Shown here in pieces: positions 4,273 to 7,671 of a DNA stretch of 7,671 nt. How positions within the stretch are numbered: the stretch's first letter is position 1; each line of letters begins with the position of its first letter. A program made the translations under genes and the position numbers. Location of the stretch: positions 1 through 7,671 of the forward strand of contig JANXQZ010000531.1 in assembly GCA_025353235.1 (NCBI GenBank). The letters are read 5' to 3'. This stretch comes from Bryobacterales bacterium (GTDB taxonomy: Bacteria > Acidobacteriota > Terriglobia > Bryobacterales > Bryobacteraceae). The notes below the pieces were generated by a model that saw nothing but the letters and a program-made list of their open reading frames with translations, was not told the origin of the DNA and did no database searches.

Positions 4273-6118
4273 GATTGCCGAACAGGAATTTCCCGCCGCT
4301 CTCGGCTACAACATGCAGGGCAGGCTTTCCCACCAGGGATGAGATCCGCTCCACAGCCGGCCCTTCCACGAGCAAATAGTATCGCTCTGGCCGACTCCAC
4401 AATCCTCGAAATTTCTCATCCTCAATGAACATGTCGGGGGCATCGGGGGCGTACGAGCCGTATTCGAGGTTAGTCTTGCGTCCGTTCAACAACAGAGCCG
4501 TTCGGTTCGTATAGAAGAATACGGAGGAGAAAGTGTAGTAGGCGTTGTCTTCGATCAACTGGCCTGGGGGCGCTTGCATGAGCGCGTTCGCCAAGGGCCG
4601 CGACGAGAGATAAGGATCGAACACCACCATCGCGGAGCGGGCTGCATGAAAAAACAAAGCCATCATGATGGCCATGGCGAAGTACCCGGGAACTCCGCGG
4701 CGCCATGTTAGTCCCGTTGCGCCGATCAACAACGCGACACCTGCCACCATCAACGGCAGCCGCAAGTAGGCGAACGAAGCCATCGTCAGGTCGCCCATAT
4801 GTCCCAGCGAGAGAGTGTAGGCATCGGGGTTTTGGGTCAGCGCCCGCGAGATGTCGCCGGGGGTTGGCAATGACCATACTTGGGCCAAAATAAAAGCGAC
4901 GCTAATCGCGCCGAAAGCTGCCATTCCGGCCACCAAGCCCTGTCCAATGCGGATACCCCGCGCAGCCGGTCCAGCCATGACGCAGCCCAACAGCAACGCG
5001 AGCGCGGGGTAGCACGGCATCGAATAATACTCCTGCGTGGAGGAAAAGGTGAAGAACAGGAGAATAAAGCCGGTCCAGCACAGAGCCAGCAAGCGCGTTC
5101 TCCCAGCACGCCCCACTGGCTTGTAACTCAGTTTGAAAAGACCTGGAAGAAACACGCTCCACGGGAAAAGCCAGAGCAGATGAAAGAGCCAGAAATACGC
5201 TCTTGGCACGGTGTCGTAGTCTCGGGGATACCGTAGATTGAGGAACCGCAGCACGTGCTCATTCATGAAGTAGAACCAGAAAAAGCCGTGATACTCACCC
5301 GGAACGCTTTTCATGGACCAATACAAAAAAGGCGGGTTCCGGAGCGTAGCCAGCACGTGCCAGGGTGCGGCGATGGCAAGCGCGATCAGGATCCCCGAGA
5401 ACACGCGCAAGCGCTGCCACGTGCGCCGCGACATGAGTTGATGGCTGAACGCAAGATAGAGCAAAGCAGCCGCGATCGGGAACACCGCCGCGATCAACCC
5501 CTTCAGCAGCAACCCGGTTCCGATGCCGGCCGCCATCACACCCGCCCATAAGCGGGGCCGCGCTTCGTCCTCATCCAGGGCTCGCAAGAACGCCCACAGC
5601 GAGAGCGCGATGGTAAACGTAAGAATCACATCCGGGATCAAGATGCGCGTGAAGAGGAACAAGCCGATGCAGGTGGAGAGGACCAACCCCGCGCAGAGTC
5701 CAGCCAATTCCGAAAACGCCCAGGCCCCGATCCGCGCGGTGAGCCAGCACAGCAAAACGCTGACCAGCGCCATCGGCAGCCGGGCTACCCAGTCGAACAC
5801 TCCAAAGATTTTGAAAAATATAGCGATGAGCCAGTATTTCAGGGGTGATTTTTCGAGGTAAACGACGCCGTCCAGCCGCGCCGTAACCCAGTCTCCCGAA
5901 TCGAGCATGTTGCGCGCGATCTGCGCCTGCACTGCGTCCACGTCATCCATAAGCGACGGAGGGCTGATGGCGCATCCAAGAAACACCACCGAAGCGAATA
6001 GCAGGACAATTAACTGGTAACGGAAACGGTGCTGAAAAGCTCCCGACTCTCTGCCAGGGCCGGCGCTGTCTGTACGCCCCATCGCTTCATCCATAGGAAC
6101 AGTGTCAACAGGCCCCAT
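4256..6118 (-). CDS. ArnT/PMT-like (GT83/GT39) polytopic glycosyltransferase
   Basis: This 620-residue membrane enzyme resembles ArnT and protein mannosyltransferases, which use polyprenyl-phosphate sugars on the periplasmic face. The first helix (about 34-52) is followed by the catalytic-type acidic loop SLMDDVDAVQAQIARNML (55-72) and by YLEKSPLKYWLIA (87-99), the counterpart of the ArnT EKPPLxYW motif. Further landmarks are ARLPMAL (112-118), LIPDVILTF (160-168), KGLIA (206-210), APWH (251-254) and YFMNEHVLRFLN (283-294), the conserved EHxxRF loop. About 11-12 hydrophobic helices run to about residue 490, then a soluble periplasmic C-terminal domain (about 500-620). The start is uncertain: ATGs at 6118, 6094 and 6082 are in frame, and even the last overlaps the asparagine synthase end by 73 bp. 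Acceptor (lipid A, glycan or protein) is unknown; ArnT proper is not implied. Confidence -1.
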   Translation of the reverse strand: MGPVDTVPMDEAMGRTDSAGPGRESGAFQHRFRYQLIVLLFASVVFLGCAISPPSLMDDVDAVQAQIARNMLDSGDWVTARLDGVVYLEKSPLKYWLIAIFFKIFGVFDWVARLPMALVSVLLCWLTARIGAWAFSELAGLCAGLVLSTCIGLFLFTRILIPDVILTFTIALSLWAFLRALDEDEARPRLWAGVMAAGIGTGLLLKGLIAAVFPIAAALLYLAFSHQLMSRRTWQRLRVFSGILIALAIAAPWHVLATLRNPPFLYWSMKSVPGEYHGFFWFYFMNEHVLRFLNLRYPRDYDTVPRAYFWLFHLLWLFPWSVFLPGLFKLSYKPVGRAGRTRLLALCWTGFILLFFTFSSTQEYYSMPCYPALALLLGCVMAGPAARGIRIGQGLVAGMAAFGAISVAFILAQVWSLPTPGDISRALTQNPDAYTLSLGHMGDLTMASFAYLRLPLMVAGVALLIGATGLTWRRGVPGYFAMAIMMALFFHAARSAMVVFDPYLSSRPLANALMQAPPGQLIEDNAYYTFSSVFFYTNRTALLLNGRKTNLEYGSYAPDAPDMFIEDEKFRGLWSRPERYYLLVEGPAVERISSLVGKPALHVVAESGGKFLFGNHARTD

Positions 6119-7671
6119 AGGTGATACCCGAGGTTAGCACGGCGGTCCAGGTGGGCGCGGATAAGCGACTCCACTTCTGGCCAGTGGAACAGGTTCGATT
6201 CCACCACGGCATCGCGGGTTAGCGTATCGAGCAGGAGAGGCCGCAGCACGCCTCGAAACCACTCGTGCGCGGGTATGTCGAAACCTTCTTTTTTCCGGGT
6301 GATTACTTCTGAGGGCAGCTTGCCCTTCATCAGCCGTCGGAGCAAGAACTTGAGTTCGCCGCCACGGACCTTTAGATTCTCGGGCAACCGAGCGGCGAAT
6401 TCCACGATGCGGTGATCCAAGAAAGGCGGACGGACTTCTAGCGCATGGGCCATGCTCATCCGGTCGCATTTGTAGAGAATGTCGTCGGGAAGGTAATAGC
6501 GCTGGTCCAGCCACAGATATCGATTGAGGTGGCCGACGCTGTGCGACTCGCTGGGCAGATTGGCCATCAGCGAGCCTACGGGAGGATGGCCGTTGCGCAC
6601 ATGCAGCTTCTTTTTCTCGGCTTCCGAGAAGGTCCCATTCCAGTAAAAGTGGGCGTCGGCTGGCGAAAGCAGAGACCCGGAGAGCATGCGCTGCACCTTG
6701 TAATCGAGACCGATTTTCTCATCTGAAACCGGCATCGCGCGCGCCAACTTTAGCGCCAAATGCCGCGCCAAAGCGGGCACCTTGCGCAAGGACCGGGCGT
6801 ACCGATCCGCCAGATAAGTGGCATAGCCACCGAAGAGTTCGTCGGCGCCCTCGCCGCTCAGAGCAACGGTGACTTGTTCGCGGGTCATCTTCGACAGAAA
6901 CCAGACCGGCAGCGCGCCAGCGTCGGCACCCGGCTCGTCGGAATAATAGGCCAGCTCGTCGATGGCGCTGCGCAGGTCGACTCCGGGATTCAGGTCGAAC
7001 TCGTGATGATCCGTGCCGTAGCGCTCCGCCACGCGCCGGGCATAACCACCATCGTCGAACTTGCGGCCGCTGAAGGATACCGAGAAGGTCTTGACTTGCC
7101 TGGACGAGTGCTGGGCTGCGTAGTGCAAAATGCTGGTGGAATCCAAGCCTCCGCTGGCCCAAATTCCTACGGGAACGTCGGCCACCAGTTGCTCGCGCAC
7201 GGCATCGTTCAGCAGGCCGTCGAGTTGTTCGGCGGCGGCTGCCTGGGTCAGCTTTGCATCGGGTTCAAAGGCCAGTTGCCAATAAGAGCCGGAGCGAACC
7301 TCGCCTGCTTGCCACTCCATCCACTGGCCGGGCAAGACTTTTCGTATGCCTTCGATCAGCGTGAAAGGAGCCGGAACATAGTTTAGCGAGGTGTAATAAT
7401 GCAGGCCTTCGGCGCTCAGATGCCGGTCCACTTCGGGGTGCGCAAAGAGGGCTTTTAGTTCCGATCCGAAATAGAAATCCCGGCCGCGCCGATAGAAATA
7501 AAGCGGTTTGATGCCTAGCCGGTCCCGTGCAATGATCAGCCGCCGGCGGGATTGAGACCAAATGGCGAGGGCAAACATGCCGCGCAACTTCGGAAGACAA
7601 TCCAGGTCCCACTCCAAGAAAGCTTGCAGCACGGTTTCGGTGTCGCAACGGGTTGAAAATATTCTTCCGCG
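6010..7671 (-). CDS. asnB: Asparagine synthase (glutamine-hydrolysing), AsnB-type, 5' end outside window
   Basis: The visible 553 residues are most of a class II glutamine amidotransferase/asparagine synthase. In polysaccharide loci such proteins often amidate a substrate other than aspartate. The frame is open to base 7671 and reads FSTRCDTETVLQAFLEWDLD from the edge, so the N-terminal part with the catalytic Cys2 is missing only because the window ends. The rest of the glutaminase domain is present (LRGMFALAIW, RLGIKPLYF). The synthetase domain has the ATP pyrophosphate loop SGGLDST (about visible residues 173-179), ALSGEGADELFGGY (270-283), MAHALEVRPPFLDHRIVEFA (407-426 visible) and RKKEGFDIPAHEWF. 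The usual C-terminus would be near LWGLLTLFLWMKRW; about 22 extra residues follow, and their codons overlap the ArnT-like gene. Internal GTG at 7632 is not the true start. Substrate is inferred only at the family level. Confidence -1.
   Translation of the reverse strand, partial: RGRIFSTRCDTETVLQAFLEWDLDCLPKLRGMFALAIWSQSRRRLIIARDRLGIKPLYFYRRGRDFYFGSELKALFAHPEVDRHLSAEGLHYYTSLNYVPAPFTLIEGIRKVLPGQWMEWQAGEVRSGSYWQLAFEPDAKLTQAAAAEQLDGLLNDAVREQLVADVPVGIWASGGLDSTSILHYAAQHSSRQVKTFSVSFSGRKFDDGGYARRVAERYGTDHHEFDLNPGVDLRSAIDELAYYSDEPGADAGALPVWFLSKMTREQVTVALSGEGADELFGGYATYLADRYARSLRKVPALARHLALKLARAMPVSDEKIGLDYKVQRMLSGSLLSPADAHFYWNGTFSEAEKKKLHVRNGHPPVGSLMANLPSESHSVGHLNRYLWLDQRYYLPDDILYKCDRMSMAHALEVRPPFLDHRIVEFAARLPENLKVRGGELKFLLRRLMKGKLPSEVITRKKEGFDIPAHEWFRGVLRPLLLDTLTRDAVVESNLFHWPEVESLIRAHLDRRANLGYHLWGLLTLFLWMKRWGVQTAPALAESRELFSTVSVTS

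Noticed and set aside
5255..5861. Plus-strand frames of about 100 codons opposite the ArnT-like gene
   Set aside because: They are rich in Arg, Gln and His, lack hydrophobic cores, and are antisense to transmembrane codons.
6760..7386. 208-codon plus-strand frame inside the asparagine synthase gene
   Set aside because: It lies fully antisense to conserved synthetase motifs and has no recognisable domain; typical of antisense frames in GC-rich genes.
1..7671. CRISPR array, rRNA or insertion sequence
   Set aside because: No regularly spaced repeats, no ribosomal RNA signatures and no transposase or terminal inverted repeats were seen on either strand.

Overview
The window looks like a chromosomal stretch of a moderately GC-rich Gram-negative bacterium. 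An outer-membrane OprP/OprO-type porin shows the Gram-negative envelope. The overall protein flavour (this porin type, a DUF433/DUF5615 toxin-antitoxin pair, a GT4/ArnT-like/AsnB cluster, frequent TTG starts) suggests Acidobacteriota, possibly Bryobacterales. That taxonomic call is inference from pattern memory, not from a search.

Right part (about 3160-7671, minus strand, read right to left): a compact run of three overlapping genes. First is an asparagine synthase (AsnB-type amidotransferase) whose 5' end lies beyond the window edge. Next is an ArnT/PMT-like integral-membrane glycosyltransferase, then a GT4-family glycosyltransferase. Together they look like part of a surface polysaccharide or lipid-linked glycan locus: cytoplasmic sugar transfer, membrane-side transfer from a polyprenyl-phosphate sugar, and amidation of a sugar or peptide acid group. 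The final 11 codons of the GT4 gene lie inside a tRNA-Thr(CGT) gene on the same strand, and its TAA stop is in the anticodon loop. That tRNA is about 3 nt short on the 3' side of its D-arm and is probably degenerate.

Middle part (about 1757-3118): to the left of the tRNA lies a short unassigned stretch with a possible coding remnant on the plus strand. Then come a small three-helix membrane protein on the minus strand and a plus-strand type II toxin-antitoxin pair (DUF433 antitoxin, DUF5615 PIN-like toxin). The pair is joined by a 4-base TTGA stop/start overlap, and the toxin overlaps the membrane-protein gene tail to tail by 17 bp.

Left part (1-1756): the porin gene on the minus strand, divergent from the toxin-antitoxin pair. 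It ends one base from the end of a plus-strand YdeI/OmdA-family gene that is cut by the window edge and broken by a +1 frameshift in a GGG run.

No insertion sequence, CRISPR array, rRNA or clear intrinsic terminator was seen. The most unusual structure is the tRNA/glycosyltransferase overlap at 3119-3191, which also marks the boundary between the glycan cluster and an accessory-looking segment. I found no convincing new multi-gene system.
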